DNA of 64,000 nucleotides from Brevibacterium casei CIP 102111 (GTDB lineage Bacteria > Actinomycetota > Actinomycetes > Actinomycetales > Brevibacteriaceae). The stretch lies in contig NZ_FXZC01000002.1 in the NCBI RefSeq assembly GCF_900169275.1, positions 372,001 to 436,000 on the forward strand. Reading direction: 5' to 3'. Below, piece by piece: positions 1 through 9,469 of this stretch. Below the pieces are notes generated by a model. It did no database searches. It saw only the letters and a program-made list of their open reading frames with translations, and had not been told where the DNA came from. The position numbers and the translations under genes are program-made. Numbering within the stretch: position 1 is the stretch's first letter; each line of letters opens with the position of its first letter.

Positions 1-1
1 C

Positions 2-766
2 TCGAGCCGGACCTGGCGGATCGAGGACATGAGCGAGAACGCCATCGCCGACCGCCTGCGCTGGCAGGCCGAGGGGTGGCTGGCCAGCGTCGGACGCGGG
101 AATCCCGGACGCGGTGGGGTCGGCAGCACCGCCGGCGGCGGCAGTGCCGTCGGACGCGGGAGCACCGGGGAAGACGCGGACGACCCGGGCCCGGATCCCG
201 AGGACTTCTCCGAGGAGGGGATCACCGCGCTCGGCCTCACCGCCGCCGAGCTGACGACCCCGATCGGGGCGACGCGCAGCCTCTTCGATGAGAACACCGG
301 GCAGATCACGCACACCCTCGAGCGTCTGCAGGGACTCTTCGGACCTGACTCCGTGCTCGTGCCCGGACTCCAGGGCGGGTGGGATCCGGCGGAGACGAAC
401 CTCTGGACCCCCTGGCAGCAGACGGCGTGCCCGACCCGCAACCCGCAGGCGCCGTGGCCGGGTTCCCTCGGGGCACCCCGGCCCACCACCGTCGACCATG
501 TCGCCGTCGACGTGTTCTCAGCCGGGGGAGGACCGGTCGACGCCCGTCCGTCCGGGCTCGCGCAGCCTCCCCGCGCGATCCGGTTCCCCACCGGCACCAC
601 CGAGGCGATCGTCGACTTCTCCGGATCGTGGCCCATCGAATCCGGGTGGTGGGATCCCCAGCGGGCGACGTACCGGACCCGTCTGCAGGTCGTCACCGAG
701 TCCGGTCGTGCGCTGCTGCTGAGCAAGGAGTCCGGCCAGTGGTACCTCACGGGGGAGTACCGCTGA
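2..766 (+). CDS. imuB: ImuB-like Y-family polymerase subunit, C-terminal part (5' truncated by window edge)
   Basis: The reading frame is open to the window edge, so only the last ~255 codons are visible. ImuB is a catalytically inactive Y-family polymerase relative that links ImuA' and DnaE2 to the beta clamp in the damage-induced mutasome. What is seen is the post-polymerase region: a Gly/Arg-rich linker with a repeated VGRG motif (codons near 90-170), a segment with LERLQGLFGPDSVL and PWPGSL, and a C-terminal module with SGWWDPQ and GQWYLTGEYR, which is typical of actinobacterial ImuB tails. Its stop codon overlaps the dnaE2 start by one base (TGATG), so the two are translationally coupled, as in known imuB-dnaE2 operons. 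The catalytic-like region and the clamp-binding motif may lie upstream and cannot be assessed. Confidence 0.85.
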   Translation, partial: SSRTWRIEDMSENAIADRLRWQAEGWLASVGRGNPGRGGVGSTAGGGSAVGRGSTGEDADDPGPDPEDFSEEGITALGLTAAELTTPIGATRSLFDENTGQITHTLERLQGLFGPDSVLVPGLQGGWDPAETNLWTPWQQTACPTRNPQAPWPGSLGAPRPTTVDHVAVDVFSAGGGPVDARPSGLAQPPRAIRFPTGTTEAIVDFSGSWPIESGWWDPQRATYRTRLQVVTESGRALLLSKESGQWYLTGEYR

Positions 767-3700
767 TGGGATTCAACAATCCGCGCACCCCGTGGTCGGA
801 GCTCGCCCGCCGCCTCGAGGGCACGTCGGCGGGTTCGAACCCCCGCCCGGTCGACAAGCACGCCGACGGCTCCGACGCCCCGGCGTTCTCCCGCCCCGAC
901 CGCTATCCGGTCTCCGTGGGCCCGCGCGGCCCCGACTCCATCTCCCGCTACCCGGGGTCCCTCGGCAGCGGCACCCCCGGTCCGATCCTCCTGCCCTCGC
1001 GCACCCGCCCGTGGGCGGAGCTGCATGTGCACTCCCAGTTCAGCTTCCTCGACGGGGCCTCCGACCCTGAGGACCTCGTGACCGCCGGGGCCGCCGCCGG
1101 CCTGAGCGCGATGGCCCTGACCGACCACAACGGCCTCTACGGTGCCGTCCGCTTCGCCCATGCCGCAGCCTCGGTGGGGCTGCCCACCGTCTTCGGCGCC
1201 GAACTCTCCCTCGGCCTGACCGAGAAGATCCCCGGACAGACCGACCCCGAGGCGACCCACCTGCTCGTCCTCGCCCGCGGGGTCGAGGGCTACCGCAGCC
1301 TCTCGGCCGCGATCACCGAGGCCAACCTGCGCGGGGAGAAGAACCGTCCCGTCTTCGACCTCGAGGACCTCGGGGCCAGGAGTGCGGACTGGATGATCCT
1401 CACCGGCTGCCGCAAGGGACCGCTGCGCCGGGCGCTGAGCGACCCCGACGGCGGCCTGAGCGCCCTGCGCCGGCTCATCGGACTCTTCGGCGCCGACTCC
1501 CTCGCCGTCGAACTCAGCCGCGACGGCACCCCGGACGACGACGAGAGGCTGCGCCACCTCGGCGAACTGGCATCTCGGACGGGCCTGCCGACGATGGCGA
1601 GCAGCAACGTCCACTTCGCGACCCGGGCGCACTGGCGTTCGGCACAGGTGCGCGCCTCCATCCGCTCCCGGCGTCCCCTCGACGACCTCGCCGGCTGGCT
1701 GCCGACGACCGCGGAGCACCGCATCCACTCAGGGGAGGAGATGGCCGCACGCTTCCCCGCCGAGTCGCTTGAGACCGCGGCGCGGATCGGCACGGACTGC
1801 GCCTTCACCCTCGAGACCGCGCGTCCCGACCTGCCGCGCGCTCCGATGCCCGATGACCGGGAGGCCGAGGAGTACCTGCGCGAACTCGTCACCGACTGCG
1901 GTCTGCGCCGCTACGGCACCCGCGCCCAGCACCCCCGGGCCTGGGAGCAGCTCGAGAAGGAGATGGACATGATCGCCCGGCTCGGCTTCTGCGGGTACTT
2001 CCTCATCGTCCACGACATCACGAGCTTCTGCCACCGGGAGTCGATCTTCTGCCAGGGCCGGGGTTCGGCGGCGAACTCCGCGGTCTGCTACGTCCTCGAC
2101 ATCACCGCCGTCGACGCCGTCAAGCACAACCTCCTCTTCGACCGGTTCCTCTCCCCGGACCGCAAGGGGTATCCCGACATCGACATCGACATCGAATCGG
2201 GCAGGCGCGAAGAGGTCATCCAGTACGTCTACGACCACTTCGGGCGGGACCGGGCGGCCCAGGTCGCCAACGTCATCACCTACCGGGCGAAGTCGGCGAT
2301 CCGGGACTCCGCCTTCAGCCTCGGCTTCGCCCCCGGCCAGCAGGACGCGTTCTCGAAGTCGAGCAACCGCTGGTCGACCCTGCCCGAGGCCGACGAGTCC
2401 CCGGTGCCCGCCCAGGTCCTCGACGTCGCAGGCGACCTGCTCGGCTCACCCCGCCACCTCGGCATCCACTCGGGTGGGATGATCCTCGCCGACCGTCCCA
2501 TCGGGGAGGTCGTGCCCATCGAGCACGCGACGATGGACCACCGCACCGTCGTCCAATGGGACAAGGACGACTGCGCGGCGATGGACCTCGTCAAGTTCGA
2601 CCTCCTCGGCCTGGGCATGCTCACCGCCCTCCACGAGATGGTCGACCTCGTCGCCCGGCACACCGGAGAGCGCATCGACCGGGCGCTCATCGACGACGAG
2701 GACGAGGAGGTCTACGCGATGCTGCGCCGCGCCGACGCCGTCGGCGTCTTCCAGGTCGAGTCCCGCGCCCAGCTCGCGACCCTGCCGCGGCTGAGACCCG
2801 AGAACTTCTACGACCTCGCCGTCCAGGTCGCGCTCATCCGTCCCGGGCCCATCCAGGGTGGATCCGTCCACCCCTACATCCGCAGGCGGCAGGGCCTCGA
2901 CCCGATCGAATACCTCCACCCGCTGCTCGAGAAGTCCCTGGAGAAGACGTGCGGGGTGCCGCTGTTCCAGGAGCAGCTCATGCAGATGGCCATCGACGTC
3001 GGCGGCTTCACCGGAGCCGATGCCGACCGGCTGCGGCAGGCGATGGGCTCACGCCGTTCGGAGAGGAGGATGGCCGAACTCGCGGAGAAGTTCCGCACCG
3101 GCGCCCGGGCCAAGGGGGTCGAAGCCGAGACCGCGGAGGCGATCTTCTCGACCATCGCCGCGTTCGCCAACTACGGGTTCCCCGAATCGCATGCGATCAG
3201 CTTCGCCAACCTCGTCTACCAGTCGGCGTGGTTCAAGTTCCATCACCATGCGGCGTTCACCGCCGGTCTCCTGCGCGCCCAGCCGATGGGCTTCTACTCC
3301 CCGCAGTCGCTCATCGCCGATGCCCGCCGGCACGGCGTGCCGATCCTGCCCGTCGACGTCGCGCGTTCGAACTCCGGCAGCGACTTGGAGCGCACCGAGA
3401 CGGGGGAGCTGGGGATCCGTCTCGGGCTCACCGAGGTCTCCCACGTCGGCTCCTTCGCCGAGGTGATCGTCGCCGAACGCGCGAACGCTCCCTTCGCCTC
3501 GGTGGCCGACCTCGCCGAACGCACCGGGATCGGCAAGCAGGCCCTCGAATCGCTCGCGACCGCCGGCGCCCTGGCCGGCTTCGACCTCGACCGCAGGCAG
3601 GCGCTGTGGCTGGCCGGGGGAGTCGCCGGCGCCCACCCGGGAGTGCTGCCGGGCACGGGGACGGTCTCCCAGGCTCCCGCGCTGCCGACGATGGACGCGT

Positions 3701-4104
3701 TCGAGACGACCCTCGCCGAGCTCTTCTCCACGGGGATCACCGTCGACGGCTACCCCACCGAGATCCTCCGGCAGGCCCTGACCGAGCGCGGCTACGCCTC
3801 GACGGCCGATGCGGCGGCGGCCCCCGACGGCAAGCGGCTCACCGTCGCCGCCCTCGTCACCCACCGGCAGCGGCCGGCGACCGCCTCGGGGATCACGTTC
3901 ATCAATCTCGAGGACGAGTTCGGGATGCTCAACGTCGTCGCCACAGCGGGGTTGATGAAGCGGTTCCGGTCCGTGGCGACGACCCGCAACGCCCTCGTCG
4001 TCACCGGCCTCATCCAGCGCGGGGGAGACGTCGTCAGCCTCTACGCGCACAAGCTCGTCCCCCTCGAGGTGCAGCTGCCGACGAAGGCCCGCAACTTCCG
4101 GTGA
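766..4104 (+). CDS. dnaE2: Error-prone DNA polymerase III alpha subunit DnaE2
   Basis: This is a C-family polymerase of 1112 aa that carries out mutagenic translesion synthesis with ImuB. The ATG at 766 is chosen because it overlaps the imuB stop and puts the PHP domain at the usual distance; the open frame continues upstream only as a shadow of imuB. The PHP domain begins near residue 84 (ELHVHSQFSFLDG, then ALTDHNGLYGA). The palm domain has GRGSAANSAV and the catalytic acidic cluster PDIDIDI near residues 470-476, and further palm sequence VQWDKDDCAAMDLVKFD. A helix-hairpin-helix region and a short OB-fold end the protein. The length is near 1100 aa without a long C-terminal tail, as expected for DnaE2 and not DnaE1. 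Regulation by DNA damage (PafBC/LexA) is known for homologues, but its promoter would lie outside the window. Confidence 0.95.
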   Translation: MGFNNPRTPWSELARRLEGTSAGSNPRPVDKHADGSDAPAFSRPDRYPVSVGPRGPDSISRYPGSLGSGTPGPILLPSRTRPWAELHVHSQFSFLDGASDPEDLVTAGAAAGLSAMALTDHNGLYGAVRFAHAAASVGLPTVFGAELSLGLTEKIPGQTDPEATHLLVLARGVEGYRSLSAAITEANLRGEKNRPVFDLEDLGARSADWMILTGCRKGPLRRALSDPDGGLSALRRLIGLFGADSLAVELSRDGTPDDDERLRHLGELASRTGLPTMASSNVHFATRAHWRSAQVRASIRSRRPLDDLAGWLPTTAEHRIHSGEEMAARFPAESLETAARIGTDCAFTLETARPDLPRAPMPDDREAEEYLRELVTDCGLRRYGTRAQHPRAWEQLEKEMDMIARLGFCGYFLIVHDITSFCHRESIFCQGRGSAANSAVCYVLDITAVDAVKHNLLFDRFLSPDRKGYPDIDIDIESGRREEVIQYVYDHFGRDRAAQVANVITYRAKSAIRDSAFSLGFAPGQQDAFSKSSNRWSTLPEADESPVPAQVLDVAGDLLGSPRHLGIHSGGMILADRPIGEVVPIEHATMDHRTVVQWDKDDCAAMDLVKFDLLGLGMLTALHEMVDLVARHTGERIDRALIDDEDEEVYAMLRRADAVGVFQVESRAQLATLPRLRPENFYDLAVQVALIRPGPIQGGSVHPYIRRRQGLDPIEYLHPLLEKSLEKTCGVPLFQEQLMQMAIDVGGFTGADADRLRQAMGSRRSERRMAELAEKFRTGARAKGVEAETAEAIFSTIAAFANYGFPESHAISFANLVYQSAWFKFHHHAAFTAGLLRAQPMGFYSPQSLIADARRHGVPILPVDVARSNSGSDLERTETGELGIRLGLTEVSHVGSFAEVIVAERANAPFASVADLAERTGIGKQALESLATAGALAGFDLDRRQALWLAGGVAGAHPGVLPGTGTVSQAPALPTMDAFETTLAELFSTGITVDGYPTEILRQALTERGYASTADAAAAPDGKRLTVAALVTHRQRPATASGITFINLEDEFGMLNVVATAGLMKRFRSVATTRNALVVTGLIQRGGDVVSLYAHKLVPLEVQLPTKARNFR

Positions 4105-4229
4105 CCGGGAGGGGAGCCAGGTGACCGTGACGAAACATGACGGTCGGTGACGGGTTCATGACGAGTTCGCCGAGGCGAGCGCCGGGAGCGGGTGAGAGTG
4201 GGATCACCACCCGCTGCGAAGGAGAAGCC
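4105..4229 (+). promoter_or_regulatory. metY leader with inverted repeat and SD-proximal hairpin
   Basis: This 125-nt region separates dnaE2 from metY. It holds the inverted repeat GACCGT-N11-ACGGTC (4123-4145). A stronger hairpin has arms AGCGGGTG (4187-4194) and CACCCGCT (4208-4215) and ends five bases before the Shine-Dalgarno sequence AAGGAGAA (4219-4226). A stem this close to the ribosome site could act as an attenuator or sequestrator. I could not match it to a known SAM riboswitch, and the arms do not fit the McbR operator of corynebacteria. Confidence 0.4.
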
Positions 4230-5552
4230 ATGGCCCAGTCATTCGAAACCCGCCAGATCCACGCCGGACAGGTCCCCGACCCTGCGACGGGCGCGCGCGC
4301 CCTGCCCATCCACCAGACCACCTCGTACGTCTTCGCCGACAACGACCAGGCGAAGAACCGGTTCGCCCTCGCTGAGCTCGGACCGATCTACACCCGCATC
4401 ACCAACCCGACGACCGAGGTCGTCGAGAACCGCATCGCCGATCTCGAAGGCGGCGTCCACGCCGTCCTCACCGCCTCGGGACAGTCCGCGGAGTTCCTCG
4501 CCATCGCCAACATCGCCGAATCAGGCGACCACGTCGTGGCTTCGAAGAGCCTCTACGGCGGCACGTACAACCTCCTCGACGTCACCCTGCGCAGGCTCGG
4601 CATCGAGACCACCTTCGTCGACGTCGACGACCTCGACGCGTGGCAGGACGCGGTGCAGGAGAACACGAAGCTCTTCTTCGCCGAGGTCGTCTCCAACCCC
4701 CGCTCCGACATCCTCGACATCACCGCGGTCGCCGACATCGCCCACACCGCAGGCGTCCCCCTCGTCGTCGACAACACGCTCGCCACCCCGTACCTCGTGC
4801 GGCCCATCGAGCACGGCGCCGACGTCGTCGTCCATTCGGCGACGAAGTACCTCGGCGGGCACGGCACCTCGATCGCCGGGGTCGTCGTCGACGGCGGCAC
4901 CTTCGACTACGGTGCCCATCCGGACCGGTTCCCCGGCTTCACCACCCCGGACGCCTCCTACAACGGGCTCGTCTACGCCCGCGACCTGGGAGCGGACTCG
5001 CCGTTCGGGGCGAACGTCTCCTACGGGCTCAAGCTGCGCGTCCAGCTGCTGCGCGACCTCGGTCCGGCGATCAGCCCGTTCAACGCCTTCCTCATCGCCC
5101 AGGGCCTGGAGACGCTGAGCCTGCGCATCGAACGCCACGTCGCCAACGCCGAGAAGGTCGCCGCCTACCTCGAGGGACACGACCAGGTCACCCGCGTCGC
5201 CTACGCCGGCCTCGAGTCGAGCCCTTGGCACGAGCGCGCACAGACCTACCTGCCCCAGGGTGTGGGCTCGGTCCTCGCCTTCGACATCGCCGGCGGCTTC
5301 GATGCCGCGGTCGCCTTCGTCGACGCCCTCGAGCTCCATTCCCTCGTGGCCAACATCGGCGATGTCCGCTCGCTCGTCATCCATCCGGCCTCGACGACCC
5401 ATTCGCAGCTCGACGAGGCCGTGCAGGCCGCGGCCGGGGTCAACCCCGCGCTTGTGCGCCTGTCCGTGGGCCTCGAGGGCATCGACGACATCATCGCCGA
5501 CCTCGACGCCGGCTTCGCCGCGGCCGCGGCGACGCAGTCCACCGCCGCCTGA
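4230..5552 (+). CDS. metY: O-acetylhomoserine sulfhydrylase MetY
   Basis: This PLP enzyme of the Cys/Met-metabolism fold makes homocysteine from O-acetylhomoserine and sulfide (direct sulfhydrylation). The 440-aa protein starts with [10 protein letters not shown] and has [20 protein letters not shown], the phosphate-binding region [10 protein letters not shown], and the PLP lysine in [17 protein letters not shown] (K206). The C-terminal half has the family signatures [20 protein letters not shown] and [10 protein letters not shown]. An upstream in-frame ATG exists at 4137, but the ATG at 4230 is preferred because AAGGAGAA precedes it and the protein begins where homologues do. metX follows after one base, so the two form an operon supplying methionine. 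Confidence 0.95.
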   Translation: MAQSFETRQIHAGQVPDPATGARALPIHQTTSYVFADNDQAKNRFALAELGPIYTRITNPTTEVVENRIADLEGGVHAVLTASGQSAEFLAIANIAESGDHVVASKSLYGGTYNLLDVTLRRLGIETTFVDVDDLDAWQDAVQENTKLFFAEVVSNPRSDILDITAVADIAHTAGVPLVVDNTLATPYLVRPIEHGADVVVHSATKYLGGHGTSIAGVVVDGGTFDYGAHPDRFPGFTTPDASYNGLVYARDLGADSPFGANVSYGLKLRVQLLRDLGPAISPFNAFLIAQGLETLSLRIERHVANAEKVAAYLEGHDQVTRVAYAGLESSPWHERAQTYLPQGVGSVLAFDIAGGFDAAVAFVDALELHSLVANIGDVRSLVIHPASTTHSQLDEAVQAAAGVNPALVRLSVGLEGIDDIIADLDAGFAAAAATQSTAA

Positions 5553-5553
5553 G

Positions 5554-6588
5554 ATGACCATTCGCAGCACCTCCGTCGAGCGGATCCTCGGCTTCACCAC
5601 CGACTCCGGGCACACGTTCGGCACCGTCGAGATCGCCTATGAGACCTTCGGCACGCTCAACGCCGACCGGTCGAACGCGATCCTCATCGAGCATGCGCTC
5701 ACCGGCGACACCCGGGCCACCGACTGGTGGTCCGGGGTCGTCGGCCCCGGTCAGGCCGTCGACACGGATGAGTACTTCGTCGTCTGCGCGAATGCCCTCG
5801 GCGGCTGTTCGGGCACGACGGGCCCGCAGTCGCCCTTCTCCGACGGCCTGCCCTACGGGTCGAGGTTCCCCACGGTGACGATCAGGGACATGGCCCGCCT
5901 CGAGCACAACCTCACCCAGATCCTCGGCATCGAGACCTGGCACGCCGTCATCGGGGGCTCGATGGGAGGGGCCAGGGCCCTCGAGTTCGGTCTCCTCGAT
6001 CGGCGCAAGACCGCGAAGTGCGCGATCATCGCCGCCCCGGCCTTCGTCGACGCCGACCAGATCGCGTGGGCGATGATGCAGGAGCGGGCGATCGAGCTCG
6101 ATCCCGACTACTGTTCGGGCGACTACCAGGCGATCGGGCGCTTCCCGGCCGCCGGTCTCGGACTCGCCCGGCAGATCGCCCATCTCACCTATCGCAACGA
6201 CGCCGACCTCAACGACCGCTTCTCCCGCCGGCTGCGGTCGGCGGACTACTACGAGGTCACCTCCTACCTCGACCATCAGGCGAAGAAGCTCACCGCTCGC
6301 TTCGACCCCCACAGCTACATCCTGCTCACCCGAGCCCTGCGCGACCACGATGTGCGCACCGGACGCTCCGCCGACCTCCGGACGGCCCTGGCCGAGGCCT
6401 GCACCGACAGCCTCGTCATCTCCGTCTCCTCCGATCGGCTCTTCCCGCCGAGTCAGGTCGCGCAGCTCGCCGCCAACCTGCCCGGAAGGGTCGAGCATCG
6501 GACCATCGACTCGGCGGTCGGTCACGATGGGTTCCTCACCGAGGCGGTCGCCGTCTCCGCGGCGCTGCGGGACTTCCTCACCAGCTGA
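5554..6588 (+). CDS. metX: Homoserine O-acetyltransferase MetX
   Basis: MetX is an alpha/beta-hydrolase-fold enzyme that acetylates homoserine with acetyl-CoA, the step before MetY. It is 344 aa. The nucleophile lies in GGSMGGARALEF (S136). The acid is likely D294 in VSSDRLFPP and the histidine H324 in SAVGHDGFLTE. The conserved entrance segment NALGGCSGTTGP lies near residues 80-91. The start ATG follows the metY stop (TGA g ATG), which implies coupling. The stop codon forms the first three bases of a strong hairpin that ends the operon. Confidence 0.95.
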   Translation: MTIRSTSVERILGFTTDSGHTFGTVEIAYETFGTLNADRSNAILIEHALTGDTRATDWWSGVVGPGQAVDTDEYFVVCANALGGCSGTTGPQSPFSDGLPYGSRFPTVTIRDMARLEHNLTQILGIETWHAVIGGSMGGARALEFGLLDRRKTAKCAIIAAPAFVDADQIAWAMMQERAIELDPDYCSGDYQAIGRFPAAGLGLARQIAHLTYRNDADLNDRFSRRLRSADYYEVTSYLDHQAKKLTARFDPHSYILLTRALRDHDVRTGRSADLRTALAEACTDSLVISVSSDRLFPPSQVAQLAANLPGRVEHRTIDSAVGHDGFLTEAVAVSAALRDFLTS

Positions 6589-6625
6589 GCCCGCCGCGGC
6601 GCAGAAGCGCTGTGCGGCGGGCTCA
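6586..6625. terminator. Bidirectional hairpin terminator between metX and the acyl-CoA oxidase gene
   Basis: Perfect 12-bp arms TGAGCCCGCCGC (6586-6597) and GCGGCGGGCTCA (6614-6625) enclose a nested GCGC-AGAA-GCGC stem. The left arm includes the metX stop codon. There is no T-tract, as is common in high-GC actinobacteria. It lies between two convergent genes and can serve both. Confidence 0.8.
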
Positions 6626-6679
6626 GTGTGGGCGGACTCAGCGGGACGGGCCAAGCCCGGGGTCCGGGTGCGTCCGGGT

Positions 6680-8713
6680 TCAGGCGGTGCGGGAACCGGT
6701 CTTCCGCAGCTGCTTCTCCGGGACCGGGTAGTCCCGCTGGGCGCGGGCGCGACGGTAGTAGGCGGCGGCCTCGGCCTGACGTTCGGCCTCGATGCCCGTG
6801 GCGATCGTCGCGCGTCGGTGATCATCGCCGTAGCCGAAGGCGTCGACGAGGTCGAGGGCGTTGGCCGCGAGCTTCGCGCACAGCCGGTTGAGGGTCTCGC
6901 CGACCTGCCGGGCCCGCGACATCGGGAGGCGACCGTACATGAGGTGCCAGCCCATGTGCTTCTCGATGAGGCTGAGGCCGTAGGTGTCGCGGAGGCGACG
7001 GAAGATCTTCTCCTGCGCGGGGTCCTTCTGCTCCTTCATCGCCTCGTCGATGGCCTTCCACTTCTCGAGTTCGACATACGCGCGGGCCATCTCGACGAGT
7101 TCGTGCTGCTGGGAGTTGAAGAGCTCGGCGGCCTTCTCCGGGGACAGCCTCGCCGCCGGGCGCAGTGCAGCGGCCAGCCCGGAGACCATGACCTCGAGGC
7201 GGGATTCGAGGAGGGTGCGCTGGAGACGACCCGAACGGATCCGCCGCTCTGAGAGATTGGGGGTGAAGACGTCGGAGATCGCGAGTCCGGCGTTGGCGAG
7301 ACCCGTGCGGTAGAGCGTGTGTTCGGCGGCCTGAGTGCCGATGTAGCGGGCGGCGCCGCCGACGTCGATGTGCGCGAACTCCTTCGCGTAGTCGCCGAGG
7401 ATGCGCTTGGCGACGAGCTGGAGGAGGACGGTGTTGTCGCCCTCGAAGGTGACGTAGACGTCCATGTCCGCCCGGAGGCCGACGAGGCGGTTCTCGGCCA
7501 TGAAGCCGGCCCCGCCGCAGGCCTCGCGGCACTCCTGGATGACGTCGAGGGCCATCCACGTCGAATCGGCCTTGAAGGCCGCCGCTCGGGTCTCGAGCAG
7601 GGCACGGTTCTCCTCGCTGTCGTCGGCCCCGGAGAAGACCTCCTCGAACGAGGTGAGCAGCTTCTCGTGGGCGAGTGCCGAAGCGTAGGTCGCGGCGAGC
7701 GCGGGCATGAGTCGGCGCTGGTGCTGCTGGTAGTCGAGCAGGGTCGTCTCGGTGTAGTCGTCGACGGTCGTGAACTGCTTGCGTTCGAGGCCGTAGCGCA
7801 CGGCGATGTCGAGGGCGAGCTTGCTCGCGACGACCGCGGCGCCGTCGAGGGAGACCCGGCCCTGGACGAGGGTGCCGAGCATCGTGAAGAACCGGCGTCC
7901 GGGGGAGTCGATCGGCGAGGTGTAGGCGCCGGTCTCGTCGACAGCGCCGTAGCGGTCGAGGAGGTTCGTGCGCGGGACGCGGACCGCGTCGAAGGCGAAG
8001 CGTCCGTTGTCGACGCCTCTGAGTCCGCCCTTGAAGCCGTCGTCGGAGATGCTCACGCCCGGCATCGGCTCTCCGGCCTCGGTGCGCACGGGCACGAAGA
8101 GCGCATGCACCCCGTGGTTGACGCCTGCGGTGATGAGCTGGGCGAAGACGACGGCGGCACGGGCGTCGCGCGCGGCGTTGCCGATGTACTCCTTCGTCGC
8201 CGCCGTGAAGGGCGTGTCGATGACGAACTCGTCGGTCTCCGGGTCGAAGGTCGCGGTCGTGCCGATCGCCGCGACGTCGGAGCCGTGGCCGATCTCGGTC
8301 ATCGCGAACGAGCCGAGCAGCTGGCCCTTCTGGGCGGGCACAAGCCACTGCGCGTGCTGGTCGGGGTTGCCGAGGTGAAGAATCGCCCCGCCGAAGAGGC
8401 CGAACTGGACGCCGGCCTTGATCTGGAGGCTCGGCGAGGCGGTCACCGTCTCCTCGAACCCGGCGACAGTGCGCGCATGTTCGTTCGTCCCGCCGAGGGC
8501 GGCGGGAAGCGCGGCCATGGGGAGTTCGGTGGCGGCCATGAGTCCGACGGCGGTGAGCGTCGTCGCCCGGGTCGTCTCGAGGTCGTCGGCCGGGTCGAGA
8601 TGGGTGGTCTCATCGAGGGCGAGCTGCCTGCCGAGGTGCCGGGCGTCGGCCCAGTCGCCGTCGAGGATGGTCTGGATGGCTGTCGGATCGAGGTCGAGGG
8701 CGAAGTCGTTCAT
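6680..8713 (-). CDS. Acyl-CoA oxidase / dehydrogenase family flavoenzyme
   Basis: This is an FAD enzyme that introduces the 2,3-double bond in acyl-CoA, the first beta-oxidation step. The 677-aa protein fits the long ACOX branch better than ordinary dehydrogenases: QFGLFGGAILHLGN, then SFAMTEIGHGSDVAAIGTTA (FAD/substrate region, near residues 155-175), ETDEFVIDTP, and later CGGAGFMAENRLVGLRAD and FEGDNTVLLQLVAKRIL. The C-terminal helical domain is complete. The start at 8713 has AGGAGC eight bases upstream; the open frame extends to 9379 only as a shadow of tetR. It lies 50 bp downstream of tetR on the same strand and diverges from a thiolase-reductase-hydratase operon. It could be an oxidase or a FadE5-like dehydrogenase; sequence alone does not settle the electron acceptor. 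Confidence 0.88.
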   Translation of the reverse strand: MNDFALDLDPTAIQTILDGDWADARHLGRQLALDETTHLDPADDLETTRATTLTAVGLMAATELPMAALPAALGGTNEHARTVAGFEETVTASPSLQIKAGVQFGLFGGAILHLGNPDQHAQWLVPAQKGQLLGSFAMTEIGHGSDVAAIGTTATFDPETDEFVIDTPFTAATKEYIGNAARDARAAVVFAQLITAGVNHGVHALFVPVRTEAGEPMPGVSISDDGFKGGLRGVDNGRFAFDAVRVPRTNLLDRYGAVDETGAYTSPIDSPGRRFFTMLGTLVQGRVSLDGAAVVASKLALDIAVRYGLERKQFTTVDDYTETTLLDYQQHQRRLMPALAATYASALAHEKLLTSFEEVFSGADDSEENRALLETRAAAFKADSTWMALDVIQECREACGGAGFMAENRLVGLRADMDVYVTFEGDNTVLLQLVAKRILGDYAKEFAHIDVGGAARYIGTQAAEHTLYRTGLANAGLAISDVFTPNLSERRIRSGRLQRTLLESRLEVMVSGLAAALRPAARLSPEKAAELFNSQQHELVEMARAYVELEKWKAIDEAMKEQKDPAQEKIFRRLRDTYGLSLIEKHMGWHLMYGRLPMSRARQVGETLNRLCAKLAANALDLVDAFGYGDDHRRATIATGIEAERQAEAAAYYRRARAQRDYPVPEKQLRKTGSRTA

Positions 8714-8763
8714 GCGGATGCTCCTGATCTGATGGGTGCGGACGAGTGGATGGGCTGAGGGGG

Positions 8764-9411
8764 TCAGGGGGCTGGGAGTGCCGCCCCGGCTTCGGGCGGC
8801 AGCGAGGCCCAGAGCCACGTGCTCACCGAGGCGGCGAAGGCGTCGGGGGAGCCCGGTGACTTGAGCCAGGTCTCCGTCGCGGCACGGACGAAGCCGATGG
8901 CGCCGGCCGCCCAGAGCCTGCCGTCGTCGCCGTCGAACCGAGAGTCGGTGACGTCGAGGTCGAGGCGTTCGGCCAGCAGGTCGGCGACCTCGGAGAAGAA
9001 ACCGCCCTGCTCGCCGGGATCGAAGCGGCCCACGGCCTGGTCGCAGAACCGGTAGACGTTCGGTGCTCCCGCGGCGAGGCCGACGAAGGCGCGGATCATC
9101 GCCTCGAGGGTGTCCCGGCGGTCGACGGGTCGTGCGTCGTCGGAGTCGGCGACGGTGGTGCTGGCTTCGTCGAGGGAGTTCGCGATCACCTGCATCGCCC
9201 AGTCGCCCATCGCCTCCTGGAGACCCGCACGATCGGTGAAGTAGCGGTAGAGCACGGCTTTCGTCGTCCCGGAGAACTCCGAGATCTGCTCCATCGAGAG
9301 GTCGTCGCCGCGTTCGTCGACGACGTGGCGGACGGTGCGCAGCAGCTCGCGCCGGCGGGAGTCGCGGTGCTCCTGCCACCTCGTCGAGCGGCCGTCTGTG
9401 AGCGATTTCAT
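8764..9411 (-). CDS. TetR-family transcriptional regulator of the lipid-degradation island
   Basis: The 215-aa repressor-type protein has an N-terminal helix-turn-helix, roughly residues 20-65, with LSMEQISEFSGTTKAVLYRYF as its recognition region. The C-terminal ligand domain is alpha-helical and not recognisable further. The start has no Shine-Dalgarno sequence. Instead a TACCGT -10 hexamer ends seven bases before the ATG, so translation is probably leaderless. That -10 overlaps one of two CGGTATCAG direct repeats, which suggests autoregulation. Divergent placement from the thiolase operon and co-direction with the acyl-CoA oxidase suggest that acyl-CoA or fatty acids are sensed; this is inference. 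Confidence 0.88.
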   Translation of the reverse strand: MKSLTDGRSTRWQEHRDSRRRELLRTVRHVVDERGDDLSMEQISEFSGTTKAVLYRYFTDRAGLQEAMGDWAMQVIANSLDEASTTVADSDDARPVDRRDTLEAMIRAFVGLAAGAPNVYRFCDQAVGRFDPGEQGGFFSEVADLLAERLDLDVTDSRFDGDDGRLWAAGAIGFVRAATETWLKSPGSPDAFAASVSTWLWASLPPEAGAALPAP

Positions 9412-9469
9412 GTTACAGACGGTATCAGGTACTGTCGGTATCAGCTAATTCCACTCAACGGAGGTGCCA
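9412..9469. promoter_or_regulatory. Divergent tetR / thiolase promoter region with CGGTATCAG direct repeats
   Basis: CGGTATCAG occurs at 9420-9428 and again at 9436-9444, 16 bp apart. A leftward -10 TACCGT (complement of 9419-9424) serves tetR. A rightward -10 candidate TACTGT (9430-9435) sits between the two repeats and would give a ~28-nt leader for the thiolase, which has GGAGG at 9460-9464. A regulator binding both repeats would control both directions. Confidence 0.6.

Noticed and set aside
379..765. Upstream extension of the dnaE2 frame to 379
   Set aside because: It overlaps imuB in another frame, is Arg-rich shadow translation, and the coupled ATG at 766 fits DnaE2 homologues.
7319..8758. 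Long plus-strand open frame (479 codons) opposite the acyl-CoA oxidase
   Set aside because: High-GC antisense shadow without a ribosome site or recognisable domain.
8714..9379. 222-residue N-terminal extension of the acyl-CoA oxidase frame
   Set aside because: It is the antisense-frame shadow of tetR; an SD site and family N-terminus support 8713.
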